Positions 1-5,112 of a stretch of DNA of 5,870 nt are shown here, piece after piece. How positions within the stretch are numbered: the stretch's first letter is position 1; each line of letters begins with the position of its first letter. Source of the stretch: an uncultured bacterium (GTDB lineage: Bacteria; Bacteroidota; Bacteroidia; Bacteroidales; Muribaculaceae); contig CAMHGU010000145.1 of NCBI GenBank assembly GCA_946184715.1, forward strand, positions 1 to 5,870, given 5' to 3'. The notes under the pieces are model-generated. The model had not been told where the DNA came from, searched no databases, and saw only the letters and a program-made list of their open reading frames with translations. The position numbers and the translations under genes are program-made.

Positions 1-133
1 TGCCCAACTTGTACAAGAACACACCATCAGCAACTTCGGTGACAAGTTCCGAAGACGATCCCTTGGCCACGAAGCTTAATTCCTGCTTGTCGCAAATGGA
101 AAGATAGTTCTTTACCCAAAAATCTTGTATCAT
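1..133 (-). CDS. AAA15/OLD-like ATP-binding protein, N-terminal part (cut by window edge)
   Basis: Reading the minus strand from an ATG at 133-131 gives 44 codons, open to the window edge. The peptide begins MIQDFWVKNYLSICDKQELS and continues with FVAKGSSSELVTEV and FLYKLG. The pattern of a short hydrophobic start, V-K-N-[FY]-x-S-I, then E-L-S-F-V-A is the usual N-terminus of AAA15/AAA21 (OLD-like, SMC-related) ATPases. In those proteins the Walker A loop follows shortly after, which here would be just past base 1. Family members are mostly stand-alone or two-gene accessory ATPases, several linked to phage or plasmid defence. The start is supported by the motif sitting at the very N-terminus and by AT-rich DNA upstream. 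No Shine-Dalgarno is seen, as is normal in Bacteroidota. Function beyond ATP binding cannot be inferred because the domain core is outside the window. Confidence 0.72.
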   Translation of the reverse strand, partial: MIQDFWVKNYLSICDKQELSFVAKGSSSELVTEVADGVFLYKLG

Positions 134-156
134 ACCGCAATATTTTATCCGTTATC

Positions 157-177
157 GTAATTTTATTACAAAATTAC
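157..177. repeat. Palindrome with 8-bp arms upstream of the ATPase gene
   Basis: GTAATTTT at 157-164 and AAAATTAC at 170-177 are perfect inverted copies around a 5-base centre. A second pairing, GTAAT/ATTAC at 157-161 and 165-169, is nested inside. The element lies 24 bp upstream of the ATPase start codon and overlaps the likely -7 promoter element, which is where an operator would sit. AT-rich DNA produces such palindromes by chance, so a regulatory role is only a suggestion. Confidence 0.4.
169..176 (-). promoter_or_regulatory. Candidate -7 promoter element for the ATPase gene
   Basis: On the minus strand TAATTTTG matches the Bacteroidota -7 consensus TAnnTTTG at every fixed base. It ends 35 bases before the ATPase ATG, giving a plausible short leader. 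No good TTTG lies at the usual spacing upstream. The nearest TTG, at 194-192, leaves only 15 bases between the elements, so this is a partial promoter match. Confidence 0.35.
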
Positions 178-350
178 AAAAATTTTTATTGCAAGAAGCA
201 GAAAGCAGCGCAATATCTGTAGAACAAATACAATTTTATGTGTTTTTAATATTATTCTTGATGTTTGCATGGCTAATTGGCAATAAAAACTTTATCTTGT
301 CACTGAGACTCCATGACTATCTATGATGCAAAATCGCCGACTCAAGCCAT

Positions 351-372
351 TTGTTTACGCATTGTTTACGCA
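351..372. repeat. Exact 11-bp tandem repeat next to the tRNA remnant
   Basis: TTGTTTACGCA occurs twice back to back, at 351-361 and 362-372, without mismatch. It lies on the 3' side of the tRNA-Met remnant, about 50 bp from the tRNA end and just past its terminator. Short direct repeats beside a tRNA att core are typical of tyrosine-recombinase arm or accessory-protein binding sites, but that role is inferred from position only. Confidence 0.6.
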
Positions 373-377
373 GACAT

Positions 378-409
378 AAAAAAAGCACTTGCGAGAAACT
401 CGTAAGTAC
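378..409 (-). terminator. Intrinsic terminator downstream of the tRNA-Met remnant
   Basis: On the minus strand GTACTTACGAG (409-399), a TTT loop (398-396) and CTCGCAAGTGC (395-385) form an 11-position stem. It has one G-U pair and one A-C mismatch, and seven T residues follow at 384-378. It starts 14 bases past the discriminator base of the tRNA fragment, as expected for the original tRNA transcription unit. The opposite strand pairs similarly and is followed by a T run at 414-418, so it may work in both directions. Confidence 0.65.
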
Positions 410-422
410 TCGATTTTTAGTG

Positions 423-466
423 TGGACCAGCCAGGGCTTGAACCTGGGACATCCAGATTATGAGTC
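423..466 (-). tRNA. tRNA-Met(CAU) 3'-half remnant, probable integration scar
   Basis: The minus strand carries the 3' part of an elongator-type tRNA. In order it has the last two bases of the 5' anticodon stem (GA), the anticodon loop CTCATAA (464-458, anticodon CAT at 462-460), the 3' anticodon stem TCTGG and variable bases ATGTC. These are followed by a perfect T arm (CCAGG, TTCAAGC, CCTGG at 447-431), the acceptor strand CTGGTCC (430-424) and discriminator A at 423. CCA is not encoded. Upstream of 466 nothing resembles a D arm or the partner acceptor strand GGACCAG, and the expected stem bases CCA are replaced. Homology therefore stops at the anticodon stem, a common crossover point for tyrosine integrases. 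The fragment cannot fold into a working tRNA. An intact copy should exist elsewhere in the genome. Confidence 0.85.
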
Positions 467-555
467 ATTTGATGTTGTTTTAGGTACCTTATATTTTCTT
501 GAATGTGAAATTTTCGCTCGCTCAGCCCTTGCAAGTAAAGATTGTTGTGTATATT

Positions 556-807
556 CGCATTGAGGAGTATATGGCCATACACCAGCACGACCCCAATGCC
601 TCTCAACTGTGGCAGTATTTCAATGCTGTATTAATTTGGTTAAATGCCACTTTCTATGTGAGCAAGCGCAAGAAGATAATGAACGGTGTGGACTGGGGCG
701 AGCTGTATGAACGTTTCCACAAGGAAGTTCTCGACCGCGACAAGCTCGACAAGGAAATCGAGAAGTTAGTAATCGATTCGGAGGTAGAGAATACGAGAGG
801 CATATGA
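556..807 (+). pseudogene. Remnant of a DUF262 (GmrSD/ParB-like) protein, truncated at both ends
   Basis: The frame from about 556 reads RIEEYMAIHQHDPNA, then LWQYFNAVLIWLNATF, GVDWGELYERF, and ends with ENTRGI before a TGA. From memory of the family, this resembles the segment joining the N-terminal DUF262 domain to the C-terminal HNH part, with its (M-A-x-H-x-H-D-P-N-A)...(L-W-x-Y-F)...(V-D-W-G-x-L-Y) signature. DUF262 proteins include GmrSD-type type IV restriction enzymes that cut modified phage DNA. The whole N-terminal DUF262 domain and the HNH zinc-binding region are missing. After the stop the same frame reads PYVLT, which resembles the normal continuation, so the stop looks like a mutation in decaying sequence. 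An ATG at 571 exists but would encode only 78 residues. The open frame can be extended left to 499 without any family resemblance. A short functional protein is unlikely but not excluded. Confidence 0.6.
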
Positions 808-817
808 CCCTATGTAT

Positions 818-838
818 TGACCCTCGCCCCGCCCCGCC
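818..838. repeat. GC-rich inverted-repeat arm, left of the orphan gene
   Basis: TGA, six bases, then CCCCGCCCC (827-835) and GCC (836-838). The reverse complement of 1728-1743 reads TGA, CCCCGCCCC, T, GCC. The two sites are thus imperfect inverted copies sharing a perfect 9-bp core about 0.9 kb apart, on either side of the gene at 951-1661. They could be ends of an inserted cassette or simply members of a common intergenic repeat. Confidence 0.4.
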
Positions 839-851
839 TTGAGGCCTCTAC

Positions 852-873
852 GGACTTATAGGACTAAAGGACT
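852..873. repeat. Three GGACT units spaced 8-9 nt
   Basis: GGACT occurs at 852, 861 and 869, embedded as GGACTTATA, GGACTAAA and GGACTGG. This is a short degenerate tandem array just inside the left GC-rich arm. A similar array of GTTCTT units lies just inside the right arm at 1712-1729. No function is known to me. Confidence 0.45.
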
Positions 874-903
874 GGCTGCGCGGTGGCACTTTGCGGCCGA
901 GGA

Positions 904-936
904 TTTGGGCTGTTCGATTATTTGTGTGTATCTTTG
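904..936 (+). promoter_or_regulatory. Candidate promoter for the orphan membrane protein
   Basis: TTTG at 904-907 and TATCTTTG at 929-936 match the Bacteroidota -33 (TTTG) and -7 (TAnnTTTG) elements with a 21-base spacer. The -7 element ends only 14 bases before the ATG at 951, so the transcript would have a very short leader. A GAGGA at 936-940, 10 bases before the ATG, could be a ribosome site but would then lie at or before the expected transcription start. The two readings conflict, hence moderate confidence. Confidence 0.45.
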
Positions 937-950
937 AGGAAAATTTCGCT

Positions 951-1661
951 ATGTCATTTCTGGAATCAATAGGGTCATTGACGCTGGTGGCTGTACCGCT
1001 GCTATTAGCGGTTGCCGTGCACGAGCGGCGGCGGCTCAGAATCATTCAATGCCAAGAGCTCCTTAAAGAGGATTGGGACACGTGTAAGGAGTTTGAGAAG
1101 TTTCGACAATCGCTTGCCGACGCCGACCTGTCGCATGAGCAAGCTTTACTGAAATTCTTCACTAAGGAACGCCGTGAGAGCACTTGGCGCAAGGTCGAGG
1201 AGCAGAAGCAGAAGAAATCAGAATACGATGATATGCGGAAGCGCAAATATATGGTTGCGAGAGCTTTAGCCTACCGCTACGACGATTTCATTTTCTCAAT
1301 CTTTGCCCCCTTTGCCACCAAATACCCTGCGCCTAAGGCCGACGGCGGCTGCCTGTGGTACTATCAATCGGGCGATTCCACTCTGACGAAGGACGATATC
1401 CTGGCACTCATTGAATGCGAGCCGAAATTTGAGCTGGAGAGTGCCGAATTGCTATTCCGAACGTGGGTAGAAACTGAGCTAATAGAGGTGAACGAAAGCT
1501 CGCGCCATGCGAAAGGCAACCCCGCGAAGGAGCGAAGCGAGAGCGAATGGACTTATGACTTGGGCAACACCTTGAGCCGCTACGCCGATATAATATGCGA
1601 GAGCGACTTGACCCTCGACAAGTGGATTAAAGCCCACGCAGCTGATTGTGGTAAGTCATAG
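951..1661 (+). CDS. Unrecognised 236-aa protein with N-terminal membrane anchor
   Basis: I do not recognise this family. Residues about 8-23 are a hydrophobic stretch rich in L, V and A, followed at once by HERRRLR. By the positive-inside rule this suggests a single-pass anchor with the C-terminal 210 residues in the cytoplasm. Residues about 25-105 are strongly charged and probably helical (KEDWDTCKEFEKF, KVEEQKQKKSEYDDMRKRK), possibly coiled coil. Residues about 105-236 look globular, with aromatic runs such as YRYDDFIFSIFAPF and GGCLWYYQSG. I see no nucleotide-binding, nuclease or protease motif. The ATG at 951 was chosen over the TTG at 891 because it places the anchor at the N-terminus and has promoter-like sequence just upstream. 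The gene stands alone between a pseudogene and the convergent thioesterase, and uses more A/T-ending codons than lon, consistent with acquired DNA. It could be a cargo gene, but nothing in the sequence shows its role. Confidence 0.65.
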   Translation: MSFLESIGSLTLVAVPLLLAVAVHERRRLRIIQCQELLKEDWDTCKEFEKFRQSLADADLSHEQALLKFFTKERRESTWRKVEEQKQKKSEYDDMRKRKYMVARALAYRYDDFIFSIFAPFATKYPAPKADGGCLWYYQSGDSTLTKDDILALIECEPKFELESAELLFRTWVETELIEVNESSRHAKGNPAKERSESEWTYDLGNTLSRYADIICESDLTLDKWIKAHAADCGKS

Positions 1662-1740
1662 GCAATGGCAGGTCAGAATCCCAGAATCCCCAAATGTTTT
1701 GAGGGCTATGGGTTCTTAGAGTTCTTGGGCAGGGGCGGGG
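1662..1740. repeat. Short tandem units between the convergent orphan and thioesterase genes
   Basis: CAGAATCC is repeated exactly at 1674-1681 and 1682-1689, and GTTCTTAGA/GTTCTTGGG form a 9-nt pair at 1712-1729. The two arrays are roughly inverted to each other (AGAATCCC against GGGTTCT), so an imperfect stem with bulges could form between the convergent genes. No T run marks a clear intrinsic terminator on either strand. Confidence 0.45.
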
Positions 1741-1743
1741 TCA
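1728..1743. repeat. GC-rich inverted-repeat arm, right of the orphan gene
   Basis: GGC, A, GGGGCGGGG (1732-1740), TCA is the inverted partner of the motif at 818-838, with a perfect 9-bp core. Its last three bases are also the stop codon of the thioesterase on the minus strand, so if it marks the end of an insertion, the junction lies exactly at the end of that gene. Confidence 0.4.
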
Positions 1744-2481
1744 GGGAGCGAATCGGAAGGCGGCACGGCTGATGGAGGTGCCATCGGCGCTTACGATTTC
1801 GGCGTGGGCAGTCTGGCCTTGCGGCTCGGCCATAATAGACACCTGCTCGCCGTAGTGGGCTTCCTTAAGGTAGTTGATGTCGACGCGGGCTATGGGGTGC
1901 TCATCGTGCCAGTCCATAGGCCAACAGTTGAGCAACAGCTCAATGTATCGGCAGCTGTTGACGTGGCGGTTGAAGTCAATATCGGAATATTGGAAAGTAT
2001 AGCCCACGGTGTCGTCGCTTTCCACCTTGGCGAGCTTGGCGGGGCGGTCGATGGGACACTCGGCCTCGGGGTTGCAGATGCCTTCGATCTGGGGATAGAT
2101 GGTGAGGTCGGCCGGGCGGCGGGTCTCCATATTCATAATCACCCACACGGTGCGGGCGTAGCCTATGGTGTTGCCGTCGGCATCGGCGATGGCGAGGTTA
2201 CGGTCGCTCCAGAATCGGCCGAAATTCTCCACCCAGGTGGTCAGCTCGTAGTATTCATCTACGCGTGGCCAACGCTTCATTTCGATAGCGAGACGGGAGA
2301 GCACCCAGGTGTTGCCCTCACGGCTAATAGTGGGGTAACCGATGTCGAGGCTATCGGCGTGGAGAGTGGCAATCTCGATGATTCGCTCCACGAGTAGCGG
2401 CAGCGGCATCAGCTGCTGGGCGTTGCATTCGCCGGGGGTGAGAAAATAGCGGGCAGAGTAGAGGCGGTGGTCGGTTGTCAT
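1741..2481 (-). CDS. Acyl-ACP thioesterase, FatA/FatB type (double hotdog)
   Basis: This 246-aa protein would release free fatty acids from acyl carrier protein in the cytoplasm by hydrolysing the thioester. It is a double-hotdog enzyme of the FatA/FatB family (PF01643). The N-terminal hotdog spans about residues 5-120, including VLSRLAIEMKRWPR and the FGRFWSDRNLAI region. The C-terminal hotdog spans about 155-245. The catalytic block reads YSDIDFNRHVNSCRYIELL, with D169, N171 and H173. E207 in YLKEAHYGE lies 38 residues after D169, the same spacing as D281 to E319 in plant FatB, so the catalytic set looks complete. The cysteine next to that glutamate in plants is alanine here (A208). Its ATG overlaps the lon stop as ATGA, so it is probably the second gene of a lon operon and translated by coupling. 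No Shine-Dalgarno is visible. Substrate chain length cannot be read from the sequence. Confidence 0.9.
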   Translation of the reverse strand: MTTDHRLYSARYFLTPGECNAQQLMPLPLLVERIIEIATLHADSLDIGYPTISREGNTWVLSRLAIEMKRWPRVDEYYELTTWVENFGRFWSDRNLAIADADGNTIGYARTVWVIMNMETRRPADLTIYPQIEGICNPEAECPIDRPAKLAKVESDDTVGYTFQYSDIDFNRHVNSCRYIELLLNCWPMDWHDEHPIARVDINYLKEAHYGEQVSIMAEPQGQTAHAEIVSADGTSISRAAFRFAP

Positions 2482-4934
2482 AAGACTACGGCATCTTTAG
2501 CGGGTTGGTCGGTAAGGGCTATGTCGATTACCTCCTTGATGGTGTGGACATAGTGGAAGGTAAGGCCCTTGAGGTAATCGGGGTTGATTTCCTCTATGTC
2601 CTTTCGGTTCTCGTCGCAGAGTATAATCTCGGCGATGCCGGCGCGCTTGGCAGCGAGGATCTTCTCCTTGATGCCGCCCACGGGGAGGACGCGTCCGCGG
2701 AGGGTGATTTCGCCGGTCATAGCGAGGTTGGCCTTGACGCGGCGCTGAGTGAAGGTGGAGGCGAGCGAGGTCACCATCGTGATGCCTGCCGAGGGGCCGT
2801 CCTTAGGGATTGCGCCTTCAGGCACGTGGATATGGACGTTGTACTTGTCGAACAGCTCATCGTTGATACCGAACAGGTAGCTATGCGACTTGAGATACTG
2901 CAGGGCGATGACCGCCGACTCCTTCATCACGTCGCCGAGGTTGCCGGTGAGGGTGAGCTTCTCGCCCTTACCTTTCGAGAGCGACGATTCCACGAAGAGT
3001 ATTTCGCCACCCACGGCGGTCCAAGCCAGTCCGGTGACTACGCCGGCGAAGTCGTTGCCTTCGTAGCTGTCGCGATTGTACTCCGGAGCGCCGAGATACT
3101 CACGCAGGAGCGTGGGCGTGACGGTGCGGGAATATGGCTGGTCGGTAGCTTTGAGGCGCGCGATGCGGCGCAGCACCTTTGAGATTTTCTTCTCGAGCTC
3201 GCGCACGCCCGATTCGCGGGTGTAGCTGTCGATAATCTTGGCAATCACCGCCTTGGGGAATTCGATTTCCTTCTTGTCGAAGCCGTGGTCGGCGAGAGCT
3301 TTGGGGATAAGGTGACGGCGCGCTATCTCGATTTTCTCCTCCATAATGTAGCCGGTGACCTCAATCAGCTCCATACGGTCGAGCAGCGGCTGCGGCATCG
3401 TGGAGATGTTGTTGGCCGTGGCAATGAAGAGTACCTTTGAGAGGTCGTAGTCGAAGTCGATATAGTTGTCGTGGAATGCCGAGTTCTGCTCGGGGTCGAG
3501 CACTTCGAGGAGCGCCGATGATGGGTCGCCCTTGAAGTCGGTGCCGAGCTTGTCCACTTCGTCGAGGACAAATACGGGATTGGAGGTTTCGGCCTTTATA
3601 AGCCCTTGCAGGATACGTCCGGGGAGGGCGCCCACGTAGGTGCGGCGATGGCCGCGAATCTCGGCCTCGTCGTGTAGGCCGCCGAGCGACACTCGCACAT
3701 ACTTGCGCTTGAGCGCCTTAGCCACCGACTTACCGAGCGACGTTTTGCCCACACCCGGAGGGCCGTAGAGGCAGATGATGGGCGATTTCATATCGTTGCG
3801 CAGCTTGAGCACGGCGAGGTGCTCGAGGATGCGGTCTTTCACCTTATCGAGGCCGTAGTGGTCGCGGTTGAGCTGCCGCTGGGCGCGGTCGATGTTGAAG
3901 TCGTCCTTGGAGAAGGTGTCCCAGGGCAGGTTGAGCAGCGTGTCGAGGTAGCCGTACTGCACGGAGTAGTCGGGCGACTGCGGGTGTAGGCGCTCCAGCT
4001 TTTTCAGCTCCTTATCGAAGAGGCGCTGCACGTCGTCGGCCCACTGCTTCTTCTTGGCGCGGGCGCGAAGTTCATCGATGTCCTCGTCCTCATAGTTCTC
4101 GCCCAGCTCGTCTTGGATAGTGCGCAGCTGCTGCTGGAGAAAATGCTCGCGCTGCTGCTGGCTGAGGTCGTCGATTGTCTTGGAGCGGATGTCGGCCTTG
4201 ATGGCAATGAGCTGCGACTCCTTGGAGAGGAGCGAATAGAGCTTGTAGGCGCGCTTTTTCATCGAGCCTATGTCGAGCAGCGCTTGCTTGTCGGCCGTCG
4301 GCATCGGGAAATGGTTGGAGATAAAATTAATAAGGTAGAGAGGATTGTCGATGTTGTTGACAGCGAAGAGCATCTCCTTACCATCCTCGCCCACGTCGTT
4401 AAGAATCTTTTGTGCGAGCTCGTGGATGGAGGCCGTGAGTACCACAAACTCCTTATCGCTATTGCGCGGCACCTCTTCGATGTCGAGCATTGTCTCGGCG
4501 CGCAGATAAGGCACCTCGGCGGTGGGGCGGATAAGGCGGATGCGCTGGCGTCCCTGCAGGATTACGGTGGTGCTGTCGTCGGGCAAGGTGAGCACCTTAA
4601 CCACTTCGGCGATAAGCCCCACGTGGTGAATCTGGTCGAAGGAGGGGTCCTCCACTTCGGGGTCGATCTGGCAGGCTACGGCGATGGGCTGCTTGTTGCG
4701 CTCGGCATCACGAATCAGGGCCAGCGATTTGGCTCGGCCTACCGACACTGGTAGCGTTACGCCCGAGAACATCACGGAGTCGCGCAAGGCGAGCACGGGA
4801 ATGTCGCCAAACTGTACCGAAGTGATGTCCCAATCGGTTTCGGGGTCGAGCTTCACCTCGGTGACGATGGTGCTGACTTTGCGTTGAGGGGCGAACTGGT
4901 CGCCTATGGAGAGTAGGTCGTGGAAATCCTTCAT
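2478..4934 (-). CDS. lon: ATP-dependent Lon protease (LonA type)
   Basis: This 818-aa protein is a full-length LonA, the cytoplasmic hexameric AAA+ protease that degrades misfolded and selected regulatory proteins (E. coli Lon has 784 residues). Domains in order are the LON substrate-binding domain (about 45-245, starting IPVLALRDSVMFSGVTLPV) and a helical coiled region (about 250-345). The AAA+ module follows, with Walker A GPPGVGKT (391-398), Walker B VFVLDE (454-459), sensor-1 ATANN (505-509) and sensor-2 GVREL (R578). The C-terminal protease domain has catalytic S715 in PKDGPSAG and K758 in GGIKEK. The 43-residue distance equals that between S679 and K722 of E. coli. No catalytic residue is missing. 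The start at 4934 gives a roughly 45-residue extension ahead of the LON domain, normal for Bacteroidota. A TAnnTTTG promoter lies about 100 bp upstream. The thioesterase follows with a 4-nt overlap. Confidence 0.98.
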   Translation of the reverse strand: MKDFHDLLSIGDQFAPQRKVSTIVTEVKLDPETDWDITSVQFGDIPVLALRDSVMFSGVTLPVSVGRAKSLALIRDAERNKQPIAVACQIDPEVEDPSFDQIHHVGLIAEVVKVLTLPDDSTTVILQGRQRIRLIRPTAEVPYLRAETMLDIEEVPRNSDKEFVVLTASIHELAQKILNDVGEDGKEMLFAVNNIDNPLYLINFISNHFPMPTADKQALLDIGSMKKRAYKLYSLLSKESQLIAIKADIRSKTIDDLSQQQREHFLQQQLRTIQDELGENYEDEDIDELRARAKKKQWADDVQRLFDKELKKLERLHPQSPDYSVQYGYLDTLLNLPWDTFSKDDFNIDRAQRQLNRDHYGLDKVKDRILEHLAVLKLRNDMKSPIICLYGPPGVGKTSLGKSVAKALKRKYVRVSLGGLHDEAEIRGHRRTYVGALPGRILQGLIKAETSNPVFVLDEVDKLGTDFKGDPSSALLEVLDPEQNSAFHDNYIDFDYDLSKVLFIATANNISTMPQPLLDRMELIEVTGYIMEEKIEIARRHLIPKALADHGFDKKEIEFPKAVIAKIIDSYTRESGVRELEKKISKVLRRIARLKATDQPYSRTVTPTLLREYLGAPEYNRDSYEGNDFAGVVTGLAWTAVGGEILFVESSLSKGKGEKLTLTGNLGDVMKESAVIALQYLKSHSYLFGINDELFDKYNVHIHVPEGAIPKDGPSAGITMVTSLASTFTQRRVKANLAMTGEITLRGRVLPVGGIKEKILAAKRAGIAEIILCDENRKDIEEINPDYLKGLTFHYVHTIKEVIDIALTDQPAKDAVVL

Positions 4935-4986
4935 CGATGAGTGGTTGTTAAAGAGATATTGTTCGCTGTTAATTGTTAGCCTTTGG

Positions 4987-5008
4987 GAGGCACAACGCTT
5001 TGCGCCTC
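4987..5008 (-). promoter_or_regulatory. Stem-loop in the lon 5' leader
   Basis: In the lon transcript GAGGCGCAA (5008-5000), loop AGCG, and TTGTGCCTC (4995-4987) form a 9-bp stem with one G-U pair. The plus-strand version would have an A-C mismatch at that place, so the structure favours the lon mRNA. It lies about 50-75 bases before the ATG and after the predicted transcription start, with no following T run, so it is not an ordinary terminator. It may affect stability or translation of the mRNA, but this is inferred. Confidence 0.5.
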
Positions 5009-5037
5009 GGCGAGCCTTTTCTGTGCAAATAGGGTGC

Positions 5038-5070
5038 CAAAGTTACAAAATATTGCGCAATTCCCGAAAA
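5038..5070 (-). promoter_or_regulatory. lon promoter, Bacteroidota type
   Basis: On the minus strand TAACTTTG (5045-5038) matches the -7 consensus TAnnTTTG at all fixed bases. A T run (5072-5067) sits 21 bases upstream in place of the -33 TTTG, which is an imperfect match. Transcription would start near 5030 and give a leader of about 95-100 nt that contains a hairpin and ends in A-rich sequence before the lon ATG, with no Shine-Dalgarno. Confidence 0.65.
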
Positions 5071-5112
5071 AAGATTGCTCGAGTACTCGATATTTCGATA
5101 GCGGGGCAGATG

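Larger units (their letters stand above)
134..555. other. AT-rich gene-poor stretch between the ATPase start and the DUF262 remnant
   Basis: I see no credible protein gene in these 422 bases. Short open frames exist, for example a 30-codon frame from the ATG at 313, but they cross the terminator and have no recognisable content. The stretch holds a promoter-like element with a palindrome near the ATPase start (157-177), an exact 11-bp tandem repeat (351-372), an intrinsic terminator (378-409) and a tRNA-Met 3' fragment (423-466). The remaining bases, roughly 205-350 and 467-555, show nothing I can name. Confidence 0.6.

Noticed and set aside
355..606. Minus-strand frame of 83 codons through the tRNA fragment
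   Set aside because: Its DVPGSSPGWS peptide is just the translation of the tRNA T arm and acceptor, and the frame also crosses the terminator.
891..950. TTG at 891 as the start of the orphan protein
   Set aside because: It would put 20 extra residues before the membrane anchor and lies upstream of the candidate promoter elements. The ATG at 951 is simpler.
1804..2397. Long plus-strand open frame of 197 codons
   Set aside because: It lies wholly inside the thioesterase gene on the opposite strand, and its composition (repeated G, V, D) reflects the antisense of GC-rich codons.
2505..4887. Plus-strand frames at 2505-3182, 4113-4754 and 4684-4887, and small minus-strand frames within lon
   Set aside because: All are shadows of lon. 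None has a recognisable motif, and lon is intact with all catalytic residues.
5079..5090. 12-bp palindrome TCGAGTACTCGA between metK and lon, with a T run at 5072-5067, as a metK terminator or operator
   Set aside because: The possible stem is only about 4 bp with 4 bases left for the loop, and one 12-bp palindrome is expected by chance in a window of this length. The T run fits the lon -33 region.
405..5091. Shared 10-mer AGTACTCGAT at 405-414 and 5082-5091 as a dispersed repeat
   Set aside because: Several 10-mers are expected to recur by chance in 5.9 kb, and the flanks do not match.
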